Source: Treponema sp. UBA3870
GTDB taxonomy: Bacteria > Spirochaetota > Spirochaetia > Treponematales > Treponemataceae
Reading direction: 5' to 3'
DNA: 16,506 bases
Assembly: GCA_002392275.1 (NCBI GenBank)
Contig: DGGQ01000066.1
Span: forward strand, 598 to 17,103
A model generated the notes under the pieces. The model was not told where the DNA came from. It worked only from the letters and a program-made list of their open reading frames with translations, and did not search any database. A program made the position numbers and the translations under genes. Shown here one piece after another: positions 1 through 6,743 of this stretch (the first letter of the stretch is position 1; every line of letters starts with the position of its first letter).

Positions 1-1598
1 TGGCGGGACTTTCCGCTGGAATCTTTGGACAAAAAAACGGATTTGAAACTGTGGTCTATGAAAAAAACGCATGGACCGGCGGTTCCTGTTCCGCATGGAA
101 AAGAAATGGTTTCACAATCGACAACTGCCTGCACTGGCTTACCGGAACAAAAGATGGCGTGACAAAAAAACTTTGGACGGAGCTTGGCGTTCTTGATGAC
201 AAAACTCCGCTAATCAAAAGAGAGATTTTTTTTGCAAGCAGAGCGGACAACCAGACTGCAATCCTCTGGAGAAATCTGGACAGGACGCGCAGGGAGCTTC
301 TGGAACTTTCACCGGATGACAGGGCAGAGATAAATGGATTTCTGGACTGCGTTCTTTTAATCAAGGGACTGCTACATTCAAATATGTCGGTACGGGAAAT
401 GCTTCGCGCAATCAAAAAACAGGATTTCTCGGAAAAGCCCCTGGAGTTTGCGTTCAAGTTCATCCAGTACATGAATCTGAATTCGGAGCAGATGGCAAAA
501 AAATTCAAATGCCGAGCAATTGCTTCCATCTTTCTGGATTTCATGGACAAAAACTACGAATCCTACTGGCTGATGCTGGCATACAGTTTTTTCATCGACG
601 AAAATGGGGACCTTCCAAAAGACGGCTCCATGGGTCTTGCAAAAAATCTGAAGGAAAAATATCTTTCTCTCGGTGGAAAGATTGTCCTGAACTGTCCCGC
701 GAAGCAAATCATTGTGGACAGAAAATCAAGGATTGAAAAAATCATTGAGATGGATGCGAGCGGAAGCGAAAAAGTTGCCGCGCTAAAAAATCTGGGACAG
801 GACCTGAGCGATGGAATGACCAGAAAAAAAATTATATGCCACCATTCAAATGGGGTACTTTTTGAAAACGGCAGGACAGAATCAGCGGATTATATTGTTG
901 CTGCGTGCGACATAAATTTTACTTACAAAAAGCTGCTCGAAAATCGCTACACCCCCAGACCGCTTAAAAAAGTTTTAAAAAAACATGGCAAGGGGAAGCC
1001 GGTGGTCTACAGTTCTTTCCAGGTTGCGTTTGCCGTGGACGGACTTTTTGACTGCGTGGAAGACACTCTTGGGATTGACTGCGCCACAATCAGGGTTGGC
1101 ACGCGGATGTGTTCAAGATTCACAATCAAAAACTACAGGCTCTACGGCGACTATATTGCCCCGGAAGGAAAAACGGTCATACAGGTTTCGATTCCACAAT
1201 ACGCAAGAGATTTCAGATATTGGAGAAAAATGGACCGCGACGAATATCAAAAATACAAAATCAGCACGGCAAATGTAATTAAAAACGAAATCGAAACGGC
1301 CTTCCCCGAATACAGATTCCGTCTTTCGGTTTTGGATGTCTGGACACCGCTTTCGTACAGTAAAATCTGCAACGACTACTACGGAGCCTACATGCGCTAC
1401 ATAACTACAGCCTTCAGTGTGAACTCTTTCATGCCGCTGGATGTAAAGCGTCTGGACAATGTTTTTCTCGCGAGCCACTATCTACGCTACCCCGGTGGAC
1501 TTCCAACAGCCGCCCAGACCGGAAAAGATGTGATTGATGAAATCATAAAGATGGAGACACCAAAGCCGCCGCTTCCGTTTTTGAAAAAGAAGAGCTGA
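1..1598 (+). CDS. FAD/NAD(P)-dependent oxidoreductase, phytoene-desaturase-like (5' end missing)
   Basis: The reading frame is open from base 3 at the window edge to the TGA at 1596-1598, so the true start lies upstream. The GTG at 51 is internal: the codons before it encode AGLSAG, the tail of a GxGxxG dinucleotide-binding loop. This leads into a beta strand ending VVYEK, whose glutamate would bind the FAD ribose, and then GGSC. The C-terminus carries NVFLASHYLRYPGGLPTA followed by a helix, the second FAD-contacting segment typical of the phytoene desaturase / amine oxidase superfamily (COG1233-like). About 531 residues are visible, near full length for the family. No signal peptide can be judged. 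The substrate is unknown, and carotenoid synthesis should not be assumed because the family is broad and no carotenoid gene is adjacent. The family call is firm and the specific function is open. Confidence 0.8.
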   Translation, partial: AGLSAGIFGQKNGFETVVYEKNAWTGGSCSAWKRNGFTIDNCLHWLTGTKDGVTKKLWTELGVLDDKTPLIKREIFFASRADNQTAILWRNLDRTRRELLELSPDDRAEINGFLDCVLLIKGLLHSNMSVREMLRAIKKQDFSEKPLEFAFKFIQYMNLNSEQMAKKFKCRAIASIFLDFMDKNYESYWLMLAYSFFIDENGDLPKDGSMGLAKNLKEKYLSLGGKIVLNCPAKQIIVDRKSRIEKIIEMDASGSEKVAALKNLGQDLSDGMTRKKIICHHSNGVLFENGRTESADYIVAACDINFTYKKLLENRYTPRPLKKVLKKHGKGKPVVYSSFQVAFAVDGLFDCVEDTLGIDCATIRVGTRMCSRFTIKNYRLYGDYIAPEGKTVIQVSIPQYARDFRYWRKMDRDEYQKYKISTANVIKNEIETAFPEYRFRLSVLDVWTPLSYSKICNDYYGAYMRYITTAFSVNSFMPLDVKRLDNVFLASHYLRYPGGLPTAAQTGKDVIDEIIKMETPKPPLPFLKKKS

Positions 1599-1617
1599 TG
1601 CTCCATCAAACCGTAGC

Positions 1618-1646
1618 TTGAAAGAGATTGGTTTTTAATATATTTT
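1618..1646 (+). promoter_or_regulatory. candidate sigma-70-type promoter before the DUF4015-mnmE pair
   Basis: TTGAAA at 1618-1623 is followed after 17 bases by TATTTT at 1641-1646, in an AT-rich stretch. TATATT at 1639-1644 overlaps but would give a 15-base spacer. It lies just past the stop of the oxidoreductase and about 75 bases before the first ATG of the next gene. It is the only credible -35/-10 pair seen in this gap. Start-site data are absent. Confidence 0.4.
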
Positions 1647-1720
1647 ATCTTCCATAATATCCAATTTTTAGGGGGGATATTGAGATTGGGTGGGGCGAAT
1701 TTTCTTAACTCCTGTTTTCA

Positions 1721-4150
1721 ATGTCCGATAAACTAGATATGCGTAAAATTTTTTTAAGTTTATTTCTTTCACTCACAGTCGTCGCCGTTTTTGCTCAGAC
1801 CAAGCCACTCTACAGGCTTCCTGACAATCCTCCAGAAAAAGCATCCGACGATTATTCCATGCCATTTTTGGTTGGAACGGATTCTGGTCTTTTCCAGATA
1901 AAGAACGGTTCATACACAGAGCTTTGGGGCAGCGGCAAGGTCTTGAAGATTTTGCGCACGACTCCAACAGATGGTGCTGGAAACCCAAGTGTAAAATGGT
2001 ATTTTCTGACCAGCAAGGGTATCTATTCTTCATTCGATTTAAGAACCTTTACAGAGTGCAACAACGGCCTTCCCCAGCTCACACTTAAAGAATATGACAA
2101 CGGACAGAAAAAATTGGTCAAGCAGATGCCTCTTCTGAAAGGACTTGGCGTTGATCCGATGGACCAGAACACATTGATTACTGCAACAAAGGATGGAGTC
2201 TACATCACACGTGACGGCGGAAAATCCTGGAGAAGCCTTGGCTCTTTGACAAACACAGTTGGAATCAAGACAGTTGCGGTCGCGCACATGCCAACATATT
2301 CATCGAAAGGCGAAATCACTGGCACTTCGCTTGTCGCATTTATGTCGCACTCGATTAACGGATTCGCCTACTGCTATGCCGATTCTGCAAAACCTTCGTG
2401 GATAAGTATTTCCAGCGGATTCGCAATCCTTCCAACCCTGCCCCATACAGATGAAGTTGGAGACATTGTTCCAATACTATGCGAGGACAATGGAATCACC
2501 TATGTGGACATCTACTGTTCACAGACATATCTTCCAAAAATCTACCGACTGAACTGGAAAGCCAAAAAGGCCGAAATAATCTATTCCGGAAGATCCGCTG
2601 TTGAAACAAACGACGGATTCTGCCAGGTGAACGACACTCTCTTTTACGCAACAATGGGTGAAATCAAAGGAATAAAACTTGATGGCTCGGCATGGGTCAG
2701 GCTTCCAGAACGCTACTCCTCATGGAAAAAACAGCTATTCACTGTTCCGGGACTTGTGAACGCAGCATTCGTTCCACCGAAGACAACAGATTTGCCACAG
2801 CCGTTACAGTTGAGCGAACTTTGGCTTTTGACTCCGGACAAGACCACATCGCCCTATGACGAGGTGATTGCAAACAAAAAAGCGGTCTACACTTCCACAA
2901 ACTCGTTCAGCAAAGCTCTGGGCGAAACAGCATACAGCAAGTACCAAAAAATCCTGAAGGACAACAACCTCAATGCCCTTGTCGTAGAAATGAAAAATGA
3001 TGAGGGTGTCCTAAAGTTCAAGCCTAATTCGGATTTGCTCAAGCAGAAGGGATATGCGTCCGCTTACGGAATTGATGTTGAAAAATTTGTAAAAACATTT
3101 AAGGAAGACGGAATCTATCTTATCGCCCGCGTGGTTGTGTTCAAGGACAAAAACCTTGCCGACTATGCCGGTGGGAAATATGCGGTCTGGAATTACAACA
3201 CAAAAAGACCGTGGATTGGTGTAAAATCATACAACGCCGATGGAACCGCATCCTATTACGGAGAAAACTGGGTTGACCCATACTGCGAAGAAGTCTGGGA
3301 ATACAATGTGGCTGTGGCGAACGAACTGATTGAGCGTGGATTTGATGAAATCCAGTTTGACTATATCCGTTTCCCGACCGACGGAATCAACCTTGGAAGC
3401 GCATCATACAGATGGAAGGACACCGGGATGGACAAGGAGAGCGCGTTGATGTCATTCCTTGCCTATGCACGCAAAAATGTGAAAGGTCCAATCGGAATCG
3501 ACATTTATGGAAACAATGGATGGTACAGAAGCGGTGTAAGAACAGGTCAGGATGTTGAAATGCTCTCACAGTATGTCGATGTAATCTGCCCGATGTTCTA
3601 TCCCTCGCACTTTGAGCAGTACTTCCTTGAATCAAGCCCGGTGGCGGAGCGTCCATACAGAATCTATTTCTACGGAACATACAGAAACCAGGTAATCGGT
3701 CGAAACAGAATTGTTGTGCGTCCATGGGTCCAGTCATTCTACATGGGTGTGCGCTACGATGTAAAATGGTATGACAAAAATTACGTGCGGCGAGAAATCT
3801 ACGGTGTAAGAGATGCAACCAACAATGGCTACATGTACTGGAACAACGCCGGAAACTATGCAGACCTAAGCCCGGATCCAGACCCGAACACAAAATCGCC
3901 ATGGCATGCGGATGAATCAGATTTGCAGCAGCTTCTACCGGCATTCTCTTCACCAGAAAGTCTGCGAGAAGAAAACAAGTCCCTGATGAATCTTTCAAAA
4001 CCGAAGGACCCGACCGAGGGATTTGCCGACATGATTAGCATCTGGGATTCAGTCCTATATCCGTCTTCGGACAGCGAGGCATCAAAGGACAGTCTAGGAG
4101 CATCAGCAAAGACCGCCGTTAAAAATGTTTTTGCGGCCACAGGGAACTGA
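1721..4150 (+). CDS. secreted Asp-box / DUF4015 putative glycosidase
   Basis: Predicted exported protein of 809 residues. A signal peptide begins at a second in-frame ATG (1739): MRK followed by a leucine/valine-rich core and VFAQ, so 1739 may be the real start. An in-frame TAA at 1706-1708 limits extension, and neither ATG has a clear Shine-Dalgarno. The N-terminal half resembles a sialidase/BNR beta-propeller, with VGTDSGLF near residue 51 and an Asp-box TRDGGKSW at 163-170. Residues about 388-670 match the DUF4015 putative glycosyl hydrolase TIM barrel: NALVVEMKNDEG, YLIARVVVF, FDEIQFDYIRFP (541-552), IGIDIYG and DVICPMFYPSHF. In this family the acidic residues on these strands are the likely catalytic ones (D547 here). 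The substrate is unknown, with a cell-surface or host polysaccharide possible. The C-terminal tail (about 690-809) is Ser/Lys-rich and unassigned. The stop overlaps the start of mnmE, so the two are probably translated from one message. Confidence 0.8.
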   Translation: MSDKLDMRKIFLSLFLSLTVVAVFAQTKPLYRLPDNPPEKASDDYSMPFLVGTDSGLFQIKNGSYTELWGSGKVLKILRTTPTDGAGNPSVKWYFLTSKGIYSSFDLRTFTECNNGLPQLTLKEYDNGQKKLVKQMPLLKGLGVDPMDQNTLITATKDGVYITRDGGKSWRSLGSLTNTVGIKTVAVAHMPTYSSKGEITGTSLVAFMSHSINGFAYCYADSAKPSWISISSGFAILPTLPHTDEVGDIVPILCEDNGITYVDIYCSQTYLPKIYRLNWKAKKAEIIYSGRSAVETNDGFCQVNDTLFYATMGEIKGIKLDGSAWVRLPERYSSWKKQLFTVPGLVNAAFVPPKTTDLPQPLQLSELWLLTPDKTTSPYDEVIANKKAVYTSTNSFSKALGETAYSKYQKILKDNNLNALVVEMKNDEGVLKFKPNSDLLKQKGYASAYGIDVEKFVKTFKEDGIYLIARVVVFKDKNLADYAGGKYAVWNYNTKRPWIGVKSYNADGTASYYGENWVDPYCEEVWEYNVAVANELIERGFDEIQFDYIRFPTDGINLGSASYRWKDTGMDKESALMSFLAYARKNVKGPIGIDIYGNNGWYRSGVRTGQDVEMLSQYVDVICPMFYPSHFEQYFLESSPVAERPYRIYFYGTYRNQVIGRNRIVVRPWVQSFYMGVRYDVKWYDKNYVRREIYGVRDATNNGYMYWNNAGNYADLSPDPDPNTKSPWHADESDLQQLLPAFSSPESLREENKSLMNLSKPKDPTEGFADMISIWDSVLYPSSDSEASKDSLGASAKTAVKNVFAATGN

Positions 4151-5538
4151 TGACAAATCTTGGGTACACAGCGGACGAACCTATCGCGGCAATTGCAACC
4201 CCACTTTCTCCGGGTGCGATAGGAATCGTTCGGACCAGCGGAAAAAATTGTATTGATTTGGTCAGCAAAATATTTTCCAGGCCAAAGTCTCTTTTGTCAG
4301 CACAGGGCAACACTTTGGTCTACGGCTGGATTGTGGACCCAAAAAATCCTGAAAAAAAAATTGACGAAGTTATGCTCGGAGTCTACCGCGCACCAAAATC
4401 GTTCACAGGCGAGGACATGGTTGAAATCTTCTGCCACGGTGGAGTCGCGGTTGTCAAAGCCATTCTTGACTTGCTTTTAAAAAATGGATTCAGACAGGCT
4501 GAGCGTGGTGAATACACTTTCCGAAGCTACATCAACGGAAAATCCGATTTGACAAAAGCCGAGGCTGTTAAAGAAATCATCGACAGTAAAACCGATACCT
4601 CCAGAGACCATGCGGCGGGTCGGCTTTCTGGAAACATTTTTGAAGAAATCTCTTCCATTAAAAATCTGATTATAGAAACCATTGCAGCCATTGAAGTTGC
4701 AGTTGAATATCCGGAGGACGAGGAGACAATCGCAAATTCCTTTGACTCAAAAAAACTATTGAACGCCCGCGACAGATTAAAATTGCTTTCAGACTCATGG
4801 AAAAGCGAGCGTCTGTATCAGGATGGTGCGAAGGTTGTCCTCTGCGGAAAAACCAATGCAGGAAAATCATCTTTGTTCAACGCTCTTTTAAAAGAGGAAC
4901 GGGCAATCGTGAGTGACATTGAGGGAACCACAAGGGACTATATCGAGGCATGGGCAAGTTTTGATGGAATCCCGGCAAGACTTTTTGATACTGCGGGGCT
5001 CCGAGAAACATCCGACCAGATTGAGGCAATTGGTGTGCAGCGAACAAAAGACCTGAGCGATGGTGCCGATTTGATTCTGTATCTTGTTGATTCCGCGCTG
5101 GGTCTTGAAATCGACGACACCGATTTTATCCGTGAGCAAAAAATCCCGGTGGTTCTGGTGTGGACAAAGACCGACAAAAACCCCTCAGAAACATTTGTTT
5201 CCACCGAAAAAGATTTGTGCGACGCATCTGTGTCGATTTCCTCAAAAACCGGACGCGGCCTTGGAGATTTGTCGGAAGCCGTAAAAAAAGTTTTGCTGAA
5301 AAAACTTGGTCCAGAGGATTCTGTTTCCGCACTTGGTTCCGAACGGCAAAAAAAATCGGTTGACGAGGCACTGGAAAGGGTCTCCCACGCGCTCACAGCA
5401 TCAGAAGAAGGTTACGCACTGGACGCGGTTGTTCAGGATTTGGAGGACAGCCTTGATTCCCTTGGAGAAGTGACAGGCGAAGTAAGTCCCGACGATATTC
5501 TGGAAAATATTTTCAGCAATTTCTGCGTTGGAAAATAA
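4150..5538 (+). CDS. mnmE: tRNA uridine-5-carboxymethylaminomethyl(34) synthesis GTPase MnmE
   Basis: Full-length MnmE (462 residues, usual about 450-460). With MnmG it installs the cmnm5 modification on wobble uridine 34 of certain tRNAs, using 5,10-methylenetetrahydrofolate, GTP and FAD. The N-terminal tetrahydrofolate-binding domain starts with DEPIAAIATPLSPGAIGIVR and continues with FTGEDMVEIFCHGG. The inserted G domain has all its motifs: P-loop GKTNAGKS (233-240), GTTRD (259-263), DTAG (280-283) and TKTD (339-342, the usual NKxD variant). The C-terminus is CVGK (459-462), which keeps the catalytic-type cysteine of the C-[ILV]-G-K tail. The ATG at 4150 overlaps the upstream stop by one base, and AGGGA at 4141-4145 can serve as ribosome binding site, so coupled translation is likely. 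mnmG is not in the window. Nothing looks damaged. Confidence 0.97.
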   Translation: MTNLGYTADEPIAAIATPLSPGAIGIVRTSGKNCIDLVSKIFSRPKSLLSAQGNTLVYGWIVDPKNPEKKIDEVMLGVYRAPKSFTGEDMVEIFCHGGVAVVKAILDLLLKNGFRQAERGEYTFRSYINGKSDLTKAEAVKEIIDSKTDTSRDHAAGRLSGNIFEEISSIKNLIIETIAAIEVAVEYPEDEETIANSFDSKKLLNARDRLKLLSDSWKSERLYQDGAKVVLCGKTNAGKSSLFNALLKEERAIVSDIEGTTRDYIEAWASFDGIPARLFDTAGLRETSDQIEAIGVQRTKDLSDGADLILYLVDSALGLEIDDTDFIREQKIPVVLVWTKTDKNPSETFVSTEKDLCDASVSISSKTGRGLGDLSEAVKKVLLKKLGPEDSVSALGSERQKKSVDEALERVSHALTASEEGYALDAVVQDLEDSLDSLGEVTGEVSPDDILENIFSNFCVGK

Positions 5539-5576
5539 TTCTCTTGCCAATGGAGCGGCACCAGATTTATAGGCCG

Positions 5577-5727
5577 AATTTCGAGTTTTCTGCCATGCGA
5601 GGAGAGCTCAGTGCTGTCATGCTGAACGTGGTTGCTTACAACCCAATTCAGCATCTACGCCCACTGCAACGTTGGAAGAGATTCCGAAACGAGTTCGGAA
5701 TGACGGGCTTTGTAAAAACTCGAAATT
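5577..5727. repeat. 151-bp palindromic MITE-like intergenic element
   Basis: AATTTCGAGTTTT at 5577-5589 is the exact reverse complement of 5715-5727, giving 13-bp terminal inverted repeats. Inside are two further hairpins. The first has ATGCTGAA (5619-5626) pairing with 5647-5654, then after a 3/3 internal loop GGTTG (5630-5634) pairing with 5639-5643 around CTTA. The second has ATTCCGAA (5681-5688) pairing with 5694-5701 around a 5-base loop. GTCAT at 5616-5620 also pairs with ATGAC at 5700-5704. It has no coding capacity. No clear target-site duplication was found. A mobile or REP-like origin is inferred from structure alone, since copy number cannot be seen here. Confidence 0.7.
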
Positions 5728-5760
5728 GAACCTTTTATAAGATATTCATAAAAACAAAAC

Positions 5761-5789
5761 TTTATTTTTTCCCAATCCCATGTTATAAT
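5761..5789 (+). promoter_or_regulatory. extended -10 promoter for the response regulator/kinase pair
   Basis: TGTTATAAT at 5781-5789 is a perfect extended -10 (TGnTATAAT). The matching -35 position, 17 bases upstream at 5761-5766, is a weak TTTATT, as expected for an extended -10 promoter. Transcription would begin near 5796, leaving a leader of about 75 nt that contains the stem-loop at 5821-5844. Confidence 0.6.
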
Positions 5790-5820
5790 GATTATAGGGC
5801 ATCTTTATACTTGAGGGAGT

Positions 5821-5844
5821 CTCTAAAAACTTCAGTTTTTAGAG
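5821..5844 (+). promoter_or_regulatory. perfect leader stem-loop upstream of the response regulator
   Basis: CTCTAAAAAC (5821-5830) and GTTTTTAGAG (5835-5844) are exact reverse complements around the 4-base loop TTCA, giving a 10-bp stem in the predicted 5' leader, 16 bases before the Shine-Dalgarno. There is no T-run after it, so it is not a standard terminator. It could affect mRNA stability or translation, or be a protein or RNA binding site. Confidence 0.6.
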
Positions 5845-5860
5845 GTTGCCTTGGAAACTT

Positions 5861-5865
5861 GGAGG
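5861..5865 (+). promoter_or_regulatory. ribosome binding site fixing the ATG at 5871
   Basis: GGAGG is 5 bases before the ATG at 5871. This decides against the in-frame TTG at 5811, whose reading would run through the leader hairpin. Confidence 0.85.
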
Positions 5866-5870
5866 ATTTT

Positions 5871-6743
5871 ATGTCAAAAACGCTTTTTCTTTTGGAACCA
5901 AACTTCAACAGCACGGCGGAACAAAAACTCAACGGAAAGTTGATTCAGAATGCTTTCGACACAGAATTCTCAAGCTACGACAAAGTTGACTATGTAACAA
6001 AAAAAATCGAGGCCGGCGAAATTGAACTGATTATCGCCTATCTGCATGAGCTGAGTCCCGAATCAAAAAAAGGCTTCCTCCAGATTTTAAACCACGACCA
6101 CCAGACACCGTTTTTACTATGTGGAGCGCATGAAGAACTCCACAAGTATTACGAACGCGTTGACGCAAGAATTGTAAAGTATCTCCAGCTTCCAGTGACA
6201 ATCAACGATTTTATCCAAGTCGTAAGGGAGGAGCTTGCAAAAATCCGTGGAGTTGATGTCGAAGCGATTGTGGCGGAAAACAAAACAGATGAGGCAGAGA
6301 ATGTTGCAAAGCCCCAAAAGGCAAAACCGGTTGACCCGCGCAAGCATATTCTGATTGTTGATGACGATGCGGTGGCCCTACGCACATTTACGAACATACT
6401 GAAAAAAGACTACGCGACATCGGTTGTGAAAAGCGGAACCCAGGCACTTGAGTTTTTGGGCAAAGAGATTCCCGACCTAATCCTCCTTGACTACGAGATG
6501 CCGGTTATGGATGGAGTGCAGACATTCGAGGCAATACTTTCGGAAGAAAATCTGAAAGACATTCCCGTGATTTTTTTGACAGGTGTTTCCGACGCAAACT
6601 ATGTCACCGAGGCACTAAAAAAGAAGCCCGCCGGATATGTTCTCAAATCAGAGAAAGAAGAAAACATAAAAGCCAAAATCAAGGATGTGCTTGAGCGGAT
6701 TGAGAACAACAAAAAATACAACACGCCAAGGACAGACTATTGA
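5871..6743 (+). CDS. response regulator with degenerate plus intact receiver, no output domain
   Basis: Cytoplasmic protein of 290 residues. Residues about 160-280 form a complete REC domain: acidic pocket D164-D166, phospho-acceptor D207 (LLDYEMPVMDG), T237 (FLTGVS) and K259 (GYVLK). Residues about 1-120 look like a second receiver fold (TLFLLEPN, ELIIAYLHEL, TPFLLCGAHEEL, VKYLQLPVTINDFIQVVREEL). That copy lacks the acidic pocket and the phospho-aspartate, so it is called a pseudo-receiver by inference. A charged linker (about 125-155) joins the two. The chain ends with the receiver: no DNA-binding or enzymatic output domain is present, so it probably works by protein contact or as a phosphate shuttle. 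Its stop overlaps the kinase start by 4 nt (TTGA), which implies paired expression with the kinase. The start is fixed by the GGAGG at 5861-5865. Confidence 0.88.
   Translation: MSKTLFLLEPNFNSTAEQKLNGKLIQNAFDTEFSSYDKVDYVTKKIEAGEIELIIAYLHELSPESKKGFLQILNHDHQTPFLLCGAHEELHKYYERVDARIVKYLQLPVTINDFIQVVREELAKIRGVDVEAIVAENKTDEAENVAKPQKAKPVDPRKHILIVDDDAVALRTFTNILKKDYATSVVKSGTQALEFLGKEIPDLILLDYEMPVMDGVQTFEAILSEENLKDIPVIFLTGVSDANYVTEALKKKPAGYVLKSEKEENIKAKIKDVLERIENNKKYNTPRTDY
6728..6732 (+). promoter_or_regulatory. ribosome binding site supporting the TTG start at 6740
   Basis: AAGGA lies inside the end of the response regulator gene, 7 bases before TTG 6740. It supports a TTG start overlapping the upstream TGA, and no suitable ATG lies near. 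Confidence 0.7.

Larger units (their letters stand above)
5539..5870. other. 332-base intergenic region between mnmE and the response regulator
   Basis: No convincing gene is present. From left to right it holds a short spacer, a 151-bp element bounded by 13-bp inverted repeats (5577-5727), an AT-rich stretch, an extended -10 promoter (5781-5789), a perfect leader hairpin (5821-5844) and the ribosome binding site (5861-5865). No hairpin followed by a T-run, hence no classical terminator, is visible after mnmE. Confidence 0.7.

Noticed and set aside
51..56. GTG at 51 as the start of the oxidoreductase
   Set aside because: The upstream in-frame codons from base 3 encode the end of the dinucleotide-binding loop (AGLSAG), so the gene simply begins before the window.
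3387..3998. 203-codon open frame on the - strand inside the DUF4015 gene
   Set aside because: Its Cys/His/Arg-rich translation matches no fold and is the antisense shadow of a well-supported gene.
4938..5396. 152-codon - strand frame inside mnmE
   Set aside because: It lies wholly opposite the conserved MnmE G-domain coding sequence, with low-complexity Ser-rich translation.
5544..5729. Short + strand open frame in the gap after mnmE
   Set aside because: It coincides with the palindromic element, its translation has no protein character, and no ribosome binding site supports it.
5811..5870. TTG at 5811 as the start of the response regulator
   Set aside because: It would translate the leader hairpin, and GGAGG sits 5 bases before ATG 5871, where the receiver-like fold begins.
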